Of a stretch of 64,000 nt of DNA, positions 18,802-27,336 are shown piece by piece. Source of the DNA: JAIQFL01 sp035501495 (lineage in GTDB: Bacteria; Acidobacteriota; Terriglobia; Bryobacterales; Bryobacteraceae); contig DATJWB010000264.1 of assembly GCA_035501495.1 (NCBI GenBank), positions 110,538 to 174,537 on the forward strand, read 5' to 3'. Position 1 is the first letter of the stretch, and each line of letters opens with the position of its first letter. The notes below the pieces were generated by a model. That model searched no databases. It was not told the origin of the DNA and saw only the letters and a program-made list of their open reading frames with translations. Both the position numbers and the translations under genes were made by a program.

Positions 18802-18969
18802 GTGGCGCGGGCACTCCTGCCTGCCGCGTCTCGCCGTGCGAGCACGGTACTCATGCCGACGCCTTCAGGCTCGCCGGCAAGCCCATGTTGGCCGACTCTT
18901 TTTCGAGGCTGTCCCTGCAAAAAGCGTCCCCATGAGTGGGGACGCGGCAGACACGAGTCTCCGCGCCAC
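18802..18969. repeat. Interspersed repeat, copy C: two inverted 29-base arms
   Basis: The left arm (18802-18830) starts GTGGCGCGGGCACTC and ends CTGCCGCGTC. The right arm (18941-18969) is its inverse complement with four mismatches in 29. The pair encloses about 110 bases that include a perfect hairpin with a T-run on the minus strand. It lies between the end of the second TonB receptor gene and the start of the SDR operon. No open frame or transposase lies inside. Confidence 0.75.
18919..18945 (-). terminator. Rho-independent terminator after the second TonB receptor
   Basis: On the minus strand the sequence is GCGTCCCCA, loop CTCA, then TGGGGACGC followed by TTTTT. The stem is nine perfect base pairs and sits 29 bases after the receptor stop codon. 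It separates the receptor transcript from the SDR/KAS operon and is embedded in repeat copy C. Confidence 0.85.
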
Positions 18970-18973
18970 AAAA

Positions 18974-21900
18974 CTAAAAGCTCGCCTTCAGTGCGAATTG
19001 AATGACTCTCGGACCGCTGGCTGCCGAGGTGATGGTGCCCACCGTGGCGGGCACCAGGACGTTGTTGTTCGGGTTGGCGAAGTTCACGCGATTGAAGGCA
19101 TTGAAGAACTCCGAGCGGAATTCCACCCGGCCCTTGTCGGCTACCGTGAATGCCTTCACCAGCGAGAGGTCGAAGTTCTGTTGGCCCGGTCCGAATAGGA
19201 TATTCCGTCCCGAAGTGCCGAACGGCGCGGTGTTGGTGCAGGTGGGGGCGAACGCGCCGGTATTGAAGTAGCGCCCCAGGCGGCTCTCCACCGATCCGCT
19301 GCCGGCGGCGTTGGTCGCGATGAGGTCGGCGCGGTTGTAGAGCGCCGAACCGGAGACGCACACCACGGAATACGGCAGGCCCGATTGCATTGTAACGATG
19401 GCGCCCAGCCGCCAGTTGTTGATCAGGCTGGAGGATGTGGCGGACTTGCCGCGGTAGAACGAAGGCAGGTCGTAGGTTCCGCTGAGCACGAACCGGTTGG
19501 CGCGGTCGAAATCGGAGACCGATCGATTCGACGAGCGCACTTGCTGGTTGCCCGGCACAGCCGCGAATTCGTTGGTAGGCGCCCCCGAGGCGTCGTCGAT
19601 GGCCTTCGAGAAGGTGTACGATGCCAGGAACTGCAGGCCGCTCGAGAAGCGCTTGGTGAGGCTGGCCTGCAGCGAGTTGTAGAGCGAGTCCGCGTCCGTA
19701 GTGGCCAACTGGAATCCGTTCAGCGCCTTGTTGTTGGAGAAGCCCGCCGCCGTGTAAGGCGCCGTCGAAAGAGCGGTCCCCTGATTGAGGGTGTAGACAT
19801 TGATCAGCTTGGTGCCCTTCGAGCCGACATAACCGACTTCGGCCATCCAGTTCTTCCACGGCTCCCACTGCACCCCCACGCTGTACTGCTGCACGTAAGG
19901 TGTGCGGAAGTTCCTGCTCACGTAGATGCCGCTGATGGGCGTCGGAGATGTGGCGAGCGGCACGCCGGCGTAATAGAACGGCACCGGTGAAGGAACCGAT
20001 ACCGGATTGACGGGGAACGATACCTTCGACAAGTCGGGGAAGGGGTTCGAGAACGATCCCAACGCGAGCCCCACGATGTCGAAGGGGTAGTTGAAGATCT
20101 GCAGGTTCGCCACGCGCGTGGAGAAGCGGTCGAAGTAGACACCGTAGCCGCCGCGGACCACCACGTTCCGGGCATGCAGCGGCTTCCAGGCGAAACCGAA
20201 TCGCGGCGCGGCGCCGTAGGTGTTGGGATTGAGCGGCTCGCCGGGCTTCAAAATGCTGAAACCCGTCCCGCTGCTGCACGGAGCCGCCACCGTACAGGCG
20301 TAGTCCTGAAACGCGGCAGGATCGAAATTCGCCAGCCGCCCGCGGATCTCGCTGATGCCGCCCTGGTATTGCAGGCGCATGCCGACATTCAAGGTCAGCG
20401 AGTCGCTCACTTTGTAGTCATCCTGCACGTAGCCGGCGGCATCGGTGGCGCGCATGCCGCGGTCGTGGATGCCATTGCCCAACAGGCCGTAGGCAATGTT
20501 CCCGCTGAGGAAATCCTGGAAGGTATTGAAGCTGATCTGGCCGCGCGAGAAGAAATTGAAGAAGAAGTCCACGCGGTAGCGGCGTACCTCGAAGCCCGCC
20601 CGCACCACGTGCCTGCCATGCGTCCAGGTGAGCATGTCGGTGCCTTCGAAGGTCTGCGTGGTGGACTTCTGGTCGGCCAGCGTAGTGGAACCGATGGTGA
20701 AGTATCCCAGGACGCCGATCGTGGCCAGGCCGCAGAAACCGGGGTTCGTCGGGCACAGCGGGTTGCTGATGCCGAAGTCGGAATTCCGGAACGGCTCCTG
20801 CGGAGTGGATGGCCCATTGATGCGGCTGTAGCCGAAATGCGCCTGGTTGATCAGGTTGGCCGAGAGGATGTGGGTATCGGCCAGGCTCGCGACGCGGTTG
20901 TGGAACTCGATGTTGCCGCCGTAGCCGGGAATCTGCTGCGGGTTGCTGCCCACGAAGTTGAACAGCGCCTGGAACTGCGGCGTGTCCGAATAAAACATTT
21001 TGAACTGCAAACGATTCCGTGTCCCGATGGCCTGTTCCGCGTTGGCGGTGAACTGGTCCTCCCGAAACGTGGAGACCCCGCTCATCGGCGTGCTGATCGG
21101 AATGGCTCCGGACGCCGCGGCGCCGGCCGCGCTGGGAATCGCCCAACCGCCGTCCGGGAGTTTCGCCTGGAGCAGTTTCACGCTGATGGGGCTGAGCGCC
21201 GGGATGGTCGCCCCGGGGGCGTAGAACGATCCCTGCAGCGCCGTGATCGCGGCAAGGCTGCGGTCATTGGTAAGGCCGGCGGGGATGAAGGGGAACGAGA
21301 GACTGCTGGTCAGCGACGCGCCATTGCGCTCGCGCGTGCCCTGGTAGGACACGAAAAAGAACGTCTTATCCTTCACCACCGGCCCGCCCAGCGTACCGCC
21401 GAACTGATTGCGGTTGAGCACGGGCCTGGGACGCCCCGCCGCGTTGAGGAAGAAATCGTTGGCGTCCAGTTCGCGGTTGCGCAGAAACTCCCACGCGCTG
21501 CCGTGCACGGTGTTGGTTCCCGACTTCGTAATCACCGCGACGTTGCCGCCGGCATTGCGTCCCTGCGTAGCGTCGTAGAGCGACGTCTGCACGATGAATT
21601 CCTGGATGGCGTCGGGCGCGGGCACCGAGATGTTCGGCGTGGAATTCGTGCCGGGGCTGTTCACCTGGGTGCCATCCACCACCACGTTGTTGCTGGTGGA
21701 GCGCTGCCCGTTGACATCGATGTTCACATCGCCCCGGCCCATCTCGGTGTTGTTGGAGAGGTTCGAAACGGTGCCCGGAGAGAGCGTCAGCAACTGCTGG
21801 AAATTGCGCGTGGGCAGGGGCAGCTCGCGGATCTGCGAGTCGCCGATGACGCGCCCGGTGGTGGCGGAGGATGCCTGCACCAGCGGTGCCTGCGCGCTGA

Positions 21901-22258
21901 CTCCCACCGATGTGGCGGTTCCGGCCACGGCGAGTTCCGGTGACAGGTCGGTGGTTTCGGTGATCCGGATCTCGACGCCGCTCGCCTGGTACGTTTGGAA
22001 TCCCGAGGCATTGACGGTCAGGCTGTAGGTTCCTGCCGGCAGTCCGGGGAATCGATAGCTGCCGTCCGGCCCGGAATTGCCGGCACGCTCTTCGCCGGAT
22101 GCGCTGGTAACGACCAATTTGGCGTTGGCGACCACGGCGCCGCTAGGATCCTTGACGGTGCCGGCCAGCATTCCGGTGGTGGGTGTCTGCGCCGGCAGGA
22201 CCGGCGCCAGGACCAGGACGAGCACGCAAAGTGCGATCCGACACGAAATCGGTTTCAT
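18974..22258 (-). CDS. TonB-dependent receptor, Oar-like, with carboxypeptidase-regulatory domain
   Basis: The protein has 1094 aa: signal peptide (CVLVLVLAPVLPAQT, cleavage near 24), carboxypeptidase-regulatory-like domain at about 27-110 (LAGTVKDPSGAVVANAKLVV), plug at about 125-235 (VVVDGTQVNSPG), and a beta-barrel ending in F (QFALKASF). The start overlaps the stop of the TetR gene by four bases (ATGA), and GGAGGAAAGG inside the TetR 3' end serves as ribosome site. Coupling to a TetR repressor suggests that uptake of its substrate is induced by a ligand, perhaps hydrophobic. The gene ends just before a clear terminator. The substrate is not predictable. Confidence 0.93.
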   Translation of the reverse strand: MKPISCRIALCVLVLVLAPVLPAQTPTTGMLAGTVKDPSGAVVANAKLVVTSASGEERAGNSGPDGSYRFPGLPAGTYSLTVNASGFQTYQASGVEIRITETTDLSPELAVAGTATSVGVSAQAPLVQASSATTGRVIGDSQIRELPLPTRNFQQLLTLSPGTVSNLSNNTEMGRGDVNIDVNGQRSTSNNVVVDGTQVNSPGTNSTPNISVPAPDAIQEFIVQTSLYDATQGRNAGGNVAVITKSGTNTVHGSAWEFLRNRELDANDFFLNAAGRPRPVLNRNQFGGTLGGPVVKDKTFFFVSYQGTRERNGASLTSSLSFPFIPAGLTNDRSLAAITALQGSFYAPGATIPALSPISVKLLQAKLPDGGWAIPSAAGAAASGAIPISTPMSGVSTFREDQFTANAEQAIGTRNRLQFKMFYSDTPQFQALFNFVGSNPQQIPGYGGNIEFHNRVASLADTHILSANLINQAHFGYSRINGPSTPQEPFRNSDFGISNPLCPTNPGFCGLATIGVLGYFTIGSTTLADQKSTTQTFEGTDMLTWTHGRHVVRAGFEVRRYRVDFFFNFFSRGQISFNTFQDFLSGNIAYGLLGNGIHDRGMRATDAAGYVQDDYKVSDSLTLNVGMRLQYQGGISEIRGRLANFDPAAFQDYACTVAAPCSSGTGFSILKPGEPLNPNTYGAAPRFGFAWKPLHARNVVVRGGYGVYFDRFSTRVANLQIFNYPFDIVGLALGSFSNPFPDLSKVSFPVNPVSVPSPVPFYYAGVPLATSPTPISGIYVSRNFRTPYVQQYSVGVQWEPWKNWMAEVGYVGSKGTKLINVYTLNQGTALSTAPYTAAGFSNNKALNGFQLATTDADSLYNSLQASLTKRFSSGLQFLASYTFSKAIDDASGAPTNEFAAVPGNQQVRSSNRSVSDFDRANRFVLSGTYDLPSFYRGKSATSSSLINNWRLGAIVTMQSGLPYSVVCVSGSALYNRADLIATNAAGSGSVESRLGRYFNTGAFAPTCTNTAPFGTSGRNILFGPGQQNFDLSLVKAFTVADKGRVEFRSEFFNAFNRVNFANPNNNVLVPATVGTITSAASGPRVIQFALKASF

Positions 22259-22896
22259 TCCTTTCCTCCAATCGCCCGGGAGCGCGACGAGGCTTCCGCG
22301 GCGGCAGTCCCATTTCGGAAGATTTCGATCAGTTGTTCGATGGCGGAATCCTCGCTGAGGCCCAGGTGCTGCTTGCCGCCGAACAGCTTTTCGACCAGAA
22401 AATACGTGAAAAATTGCAGGTAAATCGCTCCATACGCCAAGGCGGGGTCGATGCCTTGCCGCAGAGTGGACGGGCCGTACCCGCCGGCCAGTTTTTCCAG
22501 CGTCGCCGAGAGGCGGCGGAAGCTGTGCGCGAAGTGGCGGTTGCCGAATTCCGTCACATCGATGTACATCAGGCGCCAGTAATCGGGGTGGGAGTAGACG
22601 ATTTCGCGGGTCTTGCGCGCCAGTTCGCGGAGGCTCGCGGCGTCGAACTTCCCCAGCAGCGGCTGGAGCTGCTGCTGGAGTTTGGCCATCCGCCCGGTGT
22701 AGCGCCGCACCAGGCTGACGTACAGGGCCTCCTTGTTGGCGTAGTAATTGTAGATATTTCCGATCGAGACGCCGGCTTCGGCGGCGATGTCGCGGATCGA
22801 GGTCCCGAAGTAGCCCTGGCGGATGAAGAGGCGCAGCGCGGCTTCCTCGATCGCGGCCTGGTTCTTCTGAACGACACCGTCCTTGAGCTTCGGCAT
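22255..22896 (-). CDS. TetR/AcrR-family transcriptional regulator
   Basis: The protein has 213 aa. The N-terminal helix-turn-helix is typical (AIEEAALRLFIRQGYFGTS, IRDIAAEAGVSIGNIYNYY, then NKEALYVSLV). The C-terminal 140 residues are helical and form the ligand and dimer domain, less conserved as usual. It overlaps the downstream TonB receptor by four bases, so both are made from one transcript, and a perfect inverted repeat lies eight bases before its start codon. The simplest model is auto-repression that also sets receptor level and is relieved by an unknown ligand. Confidence 0.93.
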   Translation of the reverse strand: MPKLKDGVVQKNQAAIEEAALRLFIRQGYFGTSIRDIAAEAGVSIGNIYNYYANKEALYVSLVRRYTGRMAKLQQQLQPLLGKFDAASLRELARKTREIVYSHPDYWRLMYIDVTEFGNRHFAHSFRRLSATLEKLAGGYGPSTLRQGIDPALAYGAIYLQFFTYFLVEKLFGGKQHLGLSEDSAIEQLIEIFRNGTAAAEASSRSRAIGGKE

Positions 22897-22903
22897 ATAA
22901 TAA

Positions 22904-22921
22904 AAAACGATCGTTCGTTTT
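22904..22921. promoter_or_regulatory. Likely TetR operator (inverted repeat)
   Basis: Perfect inverted repeat AAAACGA-TCGT-TCGTTTT, seven bases per arm, immediately upstream of the TetR start codon. The size and location fit auto-repressor operators of this family. The surroundings are AT-rich compared with the rest of the window, consistent with a promoter. Confidence 0.7.
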
Positions 22922-23461
22922 AGAGTCTAGGCCAATCGCGTTTTCGTGTCAATAGAGTTTCCGGCGGAGATCCTTCCGCTGGAGCAGGTAGCCAGGCTTC
23001 TGAAGGAGACGCCGAAGTTCGTGGGCAGCCTCCGGATGCGGATCCAATTCTCCTTGATGCCATCCCGCCCGCAAACCCTCTTCGCAAACCAGTCGAAGAA
23101 CTCTTCGATGCTGTCTTGTACCGGGGGCCGCAAGATCTGCGCTTGTGGGAAAAGACCCCGGCGGACCTGTTCTCGATGCCGGTTACATGAAGGAACCCCG
23201 CCGGCCAGCTGCCCTTCCCGGATCGCCCGCTCCTGGGGCGCCGGTTTCCGGCGAACTCGATCGGCAGACCTTCGAGCGGGCGGAACAATCCGCTGTTCAA
23301 ATTCGAGGCCCGGCGCCGCGGATATTGAACAAGCGGCGCGGACTGCCATGACCGCCCGCGCCAGCCTCCGAAGTGAGAACTCCGGCCAATTGGTGCGATC
23401 CCAACCAGCGTCGAGACGCCCGCGAGTTCAAGCCATGCTACTTTCGGAATAGGTATTAGGT
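22922..23461. other. Intergenic region, possible gene remnant
   Basis: About 540 bases lie between the TetR gene and sppA. On the plus strand a frame lacking a start codon is open from about 22925 to 23188 and reads like protein near its end (VEELFDAVLYRG, WEKTPADLFSMPVT). I do not recognise it. Other frames open across the area look like chance. I see no RNA gene. A decayed coding remnant is possible. Confidence 0.3.
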
Positions 23462-25186
23462 ATGGCGAAGTTCTTCATCGGACTGGTCACGGGCGTCGTG
23501 CTGGTCTTCCTCTCGTTCATTTTGCTGTTTGCCGCGCTTCTGCGCTTTCGCGAGAAACCTCCGACGGTGGCGGACAATTCGGCCGTGGTCCTTCGGCTGG
23601 AGGGCGACATCCCGGAAAAAACTCCGGTCGAAGTGCCGGAATTCCTGGGCGGCGGACGCCCCGGGCTTTCGGTCAGCAACGTCTGGATGGTCCTGCGGAT
23701 GGCTGCCGCCGATTCCCACATTAAAGCCGTCGTGCTCGAGCCCGAAGGTCTGTCGGCGGGGTGGGCCAAGCTGGAGGAAATCCGCGCTGACTTGGAACAG
23801 TTCCGGAAATCGGGCAAGCCGGTGTTTGCGTACCTGCACACTCCGAACGCCCGGGACTACTATGTGGCGCTCGCCGCGGACCGCATTTTCAGCGGCCCGG
23901 AAGAGCCCCTGATGCTCAAGGGACTCCGTGCCGAGGCCATGTACTTCAAGAAGACGCTCGACAAGATCGGCGTTACGGTGGACGTGGAGCATGCCGGCAA
24001 GTACAAGGACTTCGGCGATATGTTCACACGCAGCGACATGAGCCCGGAGACTCGCGAGGTCCTCAACAGCGTGGTGGACGACCTGTACGGCAACCTGGTA
24101 GCGAAGATCGCCGCGGCGCGCAAGAAGTCTCCCCAGGAGGTGCAGTCGATCATCGACCAGGGTCCCTACACCGCCAAGGAGGCGCAGAAGGCGGGACTCA
24201 TCGACCAGCTCTGCTTTGAAGACGAGTTATGGACCGCCCTGAAGGACAAGCTGCATTCGGGCGACCTGGTAAAGCTGTCCGCCGACAAGTACGTGAAGGT
24301 GCCGCCGGAGAGCGCGGGTATACAGGGAAAGAGCCGTATCGCGCTGGTGGTCGGGGAAGGCGACATCGTGCGCGGCGGAGCCGACGACAACGGCTCCGAC
24401 GAGAGCAGCCTGACCTCTTACGGTTTCGACAAACTGCTGTCCCAGGTGGCCGGCGACTCCACGATTAAGGGAGTGGTGGTGCGCATCGACTCACCGGGCG
24501 GCGAGGTCACCGCCTCGGACGACATCTGGCGCCAGATGAGTCTCCTCAGCAAGAAGAAGCCGGTCGTCATCTCGATGTCCGACGTGGCGGCTTCCGGTGG
24601 CTACTACATGGCTATGACCGGCGACCCCATTGTGGCCGAGCCCGGCACTCTTACCGGCTCCATTGGCGTGGTCTTCGGCAAACCCGATCTTCACGGTCTC
24701 TACGACAAGCTCGGCGTCACCAAAGATGCGATCCAGCGCGGCAAGCATGCCGATATCGATTCCGACTACACGTCGCTGAGCCCCGACGAACGCGACAAGC
24801 TGCGGCAGGGAATCGACGAGAGCTACCAGGAATTCCTGTCCAAGGTGGCAACCGCGCGCCACAAGTCTACCAGTGAGATCGATGCCGTGGCCCAAGGGCG
24901 CGTGTGGCTGGGCTCGCAGGCGAAGTCGCGCGGGCTGGTGGATGAACTGGGCGGGCTGGATACCGCCTTCAACCTGGTAAAGTCCAAGGCGAACATCCCG
25001 GCGTCCGAACCGGTGACCGTCCTGACGTACCCGCCGCGCCGCAACATCATCGATGTGATCATGAGGCGATCTCAGGACGACGCCCTGGAATCCAAGCTCC
25101 GGTCCGTGTTTGGCCGGGTACCGTTCCATGCGTGGATGAAGGGCGGCTACCTGCGCGTGATGCCCAACTGGGTAGAAGTCCGGTAG
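23462..25186 (+). CDS. sppA: Signal peptide peptidase SppA, long (67K) type
   Basis: The protein has 574 aa, close to the double-domain E. coli enzyme. An N-terminal membrane anchor spans about residues 5-28. The likely general base lysine is K182 in AGKYKDFGDMF in the first half, and the nucleophile serine is S378 in SDVAASGGYYMA in the second half. This split Lys/Ser dyad is the hallmark of the tandem-domain form. It cleaves remnant signal peptides in the cytoplasmic membrane. It is followed by a separate gene for a haem protein 100 bases later; signal peptidase I is encoded 2 kb downstream. Confidence 0.94.
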   Translation: MAKFFIGLVTGVVLVFLSFILLFAALLRFREKPPTVADNSAVVLRLEGDIPEKTPVEVPEFLGGGRPGLSVSNVWMVLRMAAADSHIKAVVLEPEGLSAGWAKLEEIRADLEQFRKSGKPVFAYLHTPNARDYYVALAADRIFSGPEEPLMLKGLRAEAMYFKKTLDKIGVTVDVEHAGKYKDFGDMFTRSDMSPETREVLNSVVDDLYGNLVAKIAAARKKSPQEVQSIIDQGPYTAKEAQKAGLIDQLCFEDELWTALKDKLHSGDLVKLSADKYVKVPPESAGIQGKSRIALVVGEGDIVRGGADDNGSDESSLTSYGFDKLLSQVAGDSTIKGVVVRIDSPGGEVTASDDIWRQMSLLSKKKPVVISMSDVAASGGYYMAMTGDPIVAEPGTLTGSIGVVFGKPDLHGLYDKLGVTKDAIQRGKHADIDSDYTSLSPDERDKLRQGIDESYQEFLSKVATARHKSTSEIDAVAQGRVWLGSQAKSRGLVDELGGLDTAFNLVKSKANIPASEPVTVLTYPPRRNIIDVIMRRSQDDALESKLRSVFGRVPFHAWMKGGYLRVMPNWVEVR

Positions 25187-25285
25187 GGCGATAATCAATC
25201 ATGGACTTGAAGGAATTCCGTTAAGGAGAAGTACAGGTTGCAAGGCAGATTCATGAGCGCCACCATGCGGGCACGGAAGGCCTGA

Positions 25286-26533
25286 ATGCTGCTGTGTCGC
25301 CTGCAGGCCGGGTTTTGGATCGCCGCCCTGGGCATTGCGGGCGCGCAGCCCGGGGCTTTTACGGAGCCGCCGGAGCACCCGGCGATCGACTACTACGCGC
25401 GTCCGGTGCACGATCCCATCGCCTCACTGAATGCCGCCATCCGCGGCGGCAGGACTCAGCTCACATTCGCATGGCCCGACGGGTATCTGCGGGCGGTCCT
25501 GTCTGCGCTGGGAGTGCCGGTCGAATCGCAGATGGCGGTCTTCTCCAAAACCAGCCTGCAGGCCCCGATCATCGGCCCTAGCCATCCCCGAACGGTATTC
25601 TTCAACGACTCGGTGGTGGTGGCGTGGGTCCCGGGCGAGCCCTTCGTCGAAGCCGCGTCCCAAGACCCGCAACAAGGCGTACTCTTCTACAAGCTCGTGC
25701 AGTGGCCGGCGAGCCAGCCCCAGTTCGTCCGCGACAATGATTGTCTGACGTGCCATGTTTCTTACGCGAGCCTGAATGTCCCGGGGATGCTGCTGCGCAG
25801 TGTTTACCCCGACTCGAAGGGTGTACCGTTACGAACGCTCGGCGACTACGAACCGAACCATGGCAGCCCGTTTGCCGAGCTTTGGGGAGGCTGGTATGTC
25901 ACGGGCGACCCGGGAACTACGGCGCACATGGGTAACACCGTCTACCTGGACGCCCGCGATCCCGCCAGGAACATTCGAATCGATCCCAAATGGGACGGCG
26001 CAGCCTACCTCACCCCTTTCAGCGACGTGGTTGCGTTGATGGTGTTCGACCACCAGATGCGATTGATGAATCTGCTGACGCGCTTCGGCTGGCAGATTCG
26101 CGTGGCCGCCCACGAGAAGTCGGCTTTCGACGTCGAGCCGCCGGCGAAAGAGATCGCCGGCTACCTGCTGTTCGTCGATGAGGCTCCCTTTGCGGGACGG
26201 ATGCGCGGCACCTCGGGGTTCGCTGAAGCCTTCGCCCGGTCAGGCATCCGCGACCACCAGGGCCGCTCTCTCCGGGACCTCGATTTGGAGCACCGCCTCA
26301 TGCGATATCCGTGCAGCTACATGATCTACGCACCGGCCTTCGATGGATTACCGGAGGCGGGGAAAGACGCGATCTACCGGCAACTGTGGCAGGTTTTGTC
26401 CGGCCGGAATCGAAGCGGTGCGTATGCGAAGCTGTCTGCATCCGACCGGAAAGCTGTGGTGGAGATTTTGCGGGAGACGAAAACGGGTTTGCCGGACTAC
26501 TTTCGGTCCGGCCGCCTGGCCAATGCCCGTTGA
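25286..26533 (+). CDS. Secreted mono-haem c-type protein of unknown function
   Basis: The protein has 415 aa with a hydrophobic N-terminus (probable cleavage after GIAGA, near residue 20). A single haem c attachment site CLTCH is at 153-157, within a large domain that is not a small cytochrome c. Segments such as TVFFNDSVVVAWVPG, NTVYLDARDP and VALMVFDHQMRLMNLLTRFG have no motif I can name. The haem could be an electron carrier, a peroxidase centre or a sensor. The start ATG overlaps a short upstream frame (TGAATG). No cytochrome maturation genes are nearby. Confidence 0.7.
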   Translation: MLLCRLQAGFWIAALGIAGAQPGAFTEPPEHPAIDYYARPVHDPIASLNAAIRGGRTQLTFAWPDGYLRAVLSALGVPVESQMAVFSKTSLQAPIIGPSHPRTVFFNDSVVVAWVPGEPFVEAASQDPQQGVLFYKLVQWPASQPQFVRDNDCLTCHVSYASLNVPGMLLRSVYPDSKGVPLRTLGDYEPNHGSPFAELWGGWYVTGDPGTTAHMGNTVYLDARDPARNIRIDPKWDGAAYLTPFSDVVALMVFDHQMRLMNLLTRFGWQIRVAAHEKSAFDVEPPAKEIAGYLLFVDEAPFAGRMRGTSGFAEAFARSGIRDHQGRSLRDLDLEHRLMRYPCSYMIYAPAFDGLPEAGKDAIYRQLWQVLSGRNRSGAYAKLSASDRKAVVEILRETKTGLPDYFRSGRLANAR

Positions 26534-26537
26534 GCCG

Positions 26538-26891
26538 CTAGGAACTTCCAAGCCCGACGAAGAACACCCCCACGAGAATCAGTCCCAAGCCCAGGAACTT
26601 CTGGCGGGTCAAAGGCTCCTGGAAGAACAGGCGCGACCACAGCAGGGTCCAGATGTATCCCAGCGAAACCATCGGATACAGCACGGATAACTGTCCGCCC
26701 CTGATACCCAGGGCATAGAAAACCGAAGACCCGAGGAACAGCGCCACCCCAAACACCAGTTTCGGATTGAGGAAGCTGAGCAGCGACTTCGTCAGGTTGT
26801 GAGCCCCCAGCTTCAAAAACACCGCGCCGAACGAACCCACCACCGACGCCGCGAACACCAGCAGCATGGACGTCAACAGCCCCGGCGTCAC
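26538..26891 (-). CDS. Four-helix EamA/SMR-type membrane protein (second of a pair)
   Basis: The protein has about 117 aa. A GTG start at 26891 is chosen because it overlaps the stop of the upstream gene by four bases (GTGA) and gives a protein of the same length as its partner; a longer frame upstream would add a non-hydrophobic arginine-rich leader. Four hydrophobic helices are visible, ending LGLGLILVGVFFVGLGSS, and SVLYPMVSLGYIWTLLWS corresponds to YPIIALTYVWVTLLSY in the partner. This matches half-size EamA/DMT or ArnE/ArnF-like proteins that act as heterodimers. The substrate may be a lipid-linked or small metabolite. Confidence 0.8.
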   Translation of the reverse strand: MTPGLLTSMLLVFAASVVGSFGAVFLKLGAHNLTKSLLSFLNPKLVFGVALFLGSSVFYALGIRGGQLSVLYPMVSLGYIWTLLWSRLFFQEPLTRQKFLGLGLILVGVFFVGLGSS

Positions 26892-27283
26892 TTCCGTCCT
26901 CCCCGGCCCAAAACAGCCACGCCGATGACGATGATCGCGATTCCGAGGTTCTTGTAGAGATTGGGCGGCTCGTGGAGAAGCCAATAGGACAGCAGCGTGA
27001 CCCACACATAGGTCAACGCGATAATCGGGTAGAGCATCGATAGCTCGCCCTCGCGCAATGCCAGCACCAGCATCAGGGTGTTGACACCGTACAGGAAGTA
27101 GCCGGCGATCAGGGGGAAGTTGGTCAGGAGCGCCGGGAGGTGGGGGTCGAAGTGCGCCATCCCGGTTTTCATCAGGATCTGGGCCGCGGCACCCAGCACG
27201 GTGCAGGAAAACACCAGCAATACGGATTTTCGCCTGGCAGCCGGGATCCCTGCAGGCATCGGCTGGGTCGCAACAGAACTCAA
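26888..27283 (-). CDS. Four-helix EamA/SMR-type membrane protein (first of a pair)
   Basis: The protein has 131 aa with an N-terminal cytoplasmic stretch of about 18 residues and four transmembrane helices (VLLVFSCTVLGAAAQILMK, AGYFLYGVNTLMLVLAL, YPIIALTYVWVTLLSYWLL, LGIAIIVIGVAVLG). It is a paralogue of the gene that overlaps it downstream. Paired half-size transporters of this kind, such as ArnE/ArnF, usually form antiparallel or hetero-dimers. It is divergent from lepB with 53 bases between the start codons. Confidence 0.82.
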   Translation of the reverse strand: MSSVATQPMPAGIPAARRKSVLLVFSCTVLGAAAQILMKTGMAHFDPHLPALLTNFPLIAGYFLYGVNTLMLVLALREGELSMLYPIIALTYVWVTLLSYWLLHEPPNLYKNLGIAIIVIGVAVLGRGGRK

Positions 27284-27336
27284 TCAGGCCTCGGCAATCA
27301 AACAGGATAGCAAGGATTCCGTTAAAATGAGTATCT

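Noticed and set aside
18802..18969. Repeat copy C as an insertion sequence
   Set aside because: The inverted arms are present but the interior of about 110 bases has no transposase and no target-site duplication that I could see.
22946..23452. Open frame of 168 codons between TetR and sppA
   Set aside because: Low-complexity Arg/Ser-rich translation in the second half and no family resemblance; several frames are open across the same GC-rich region.
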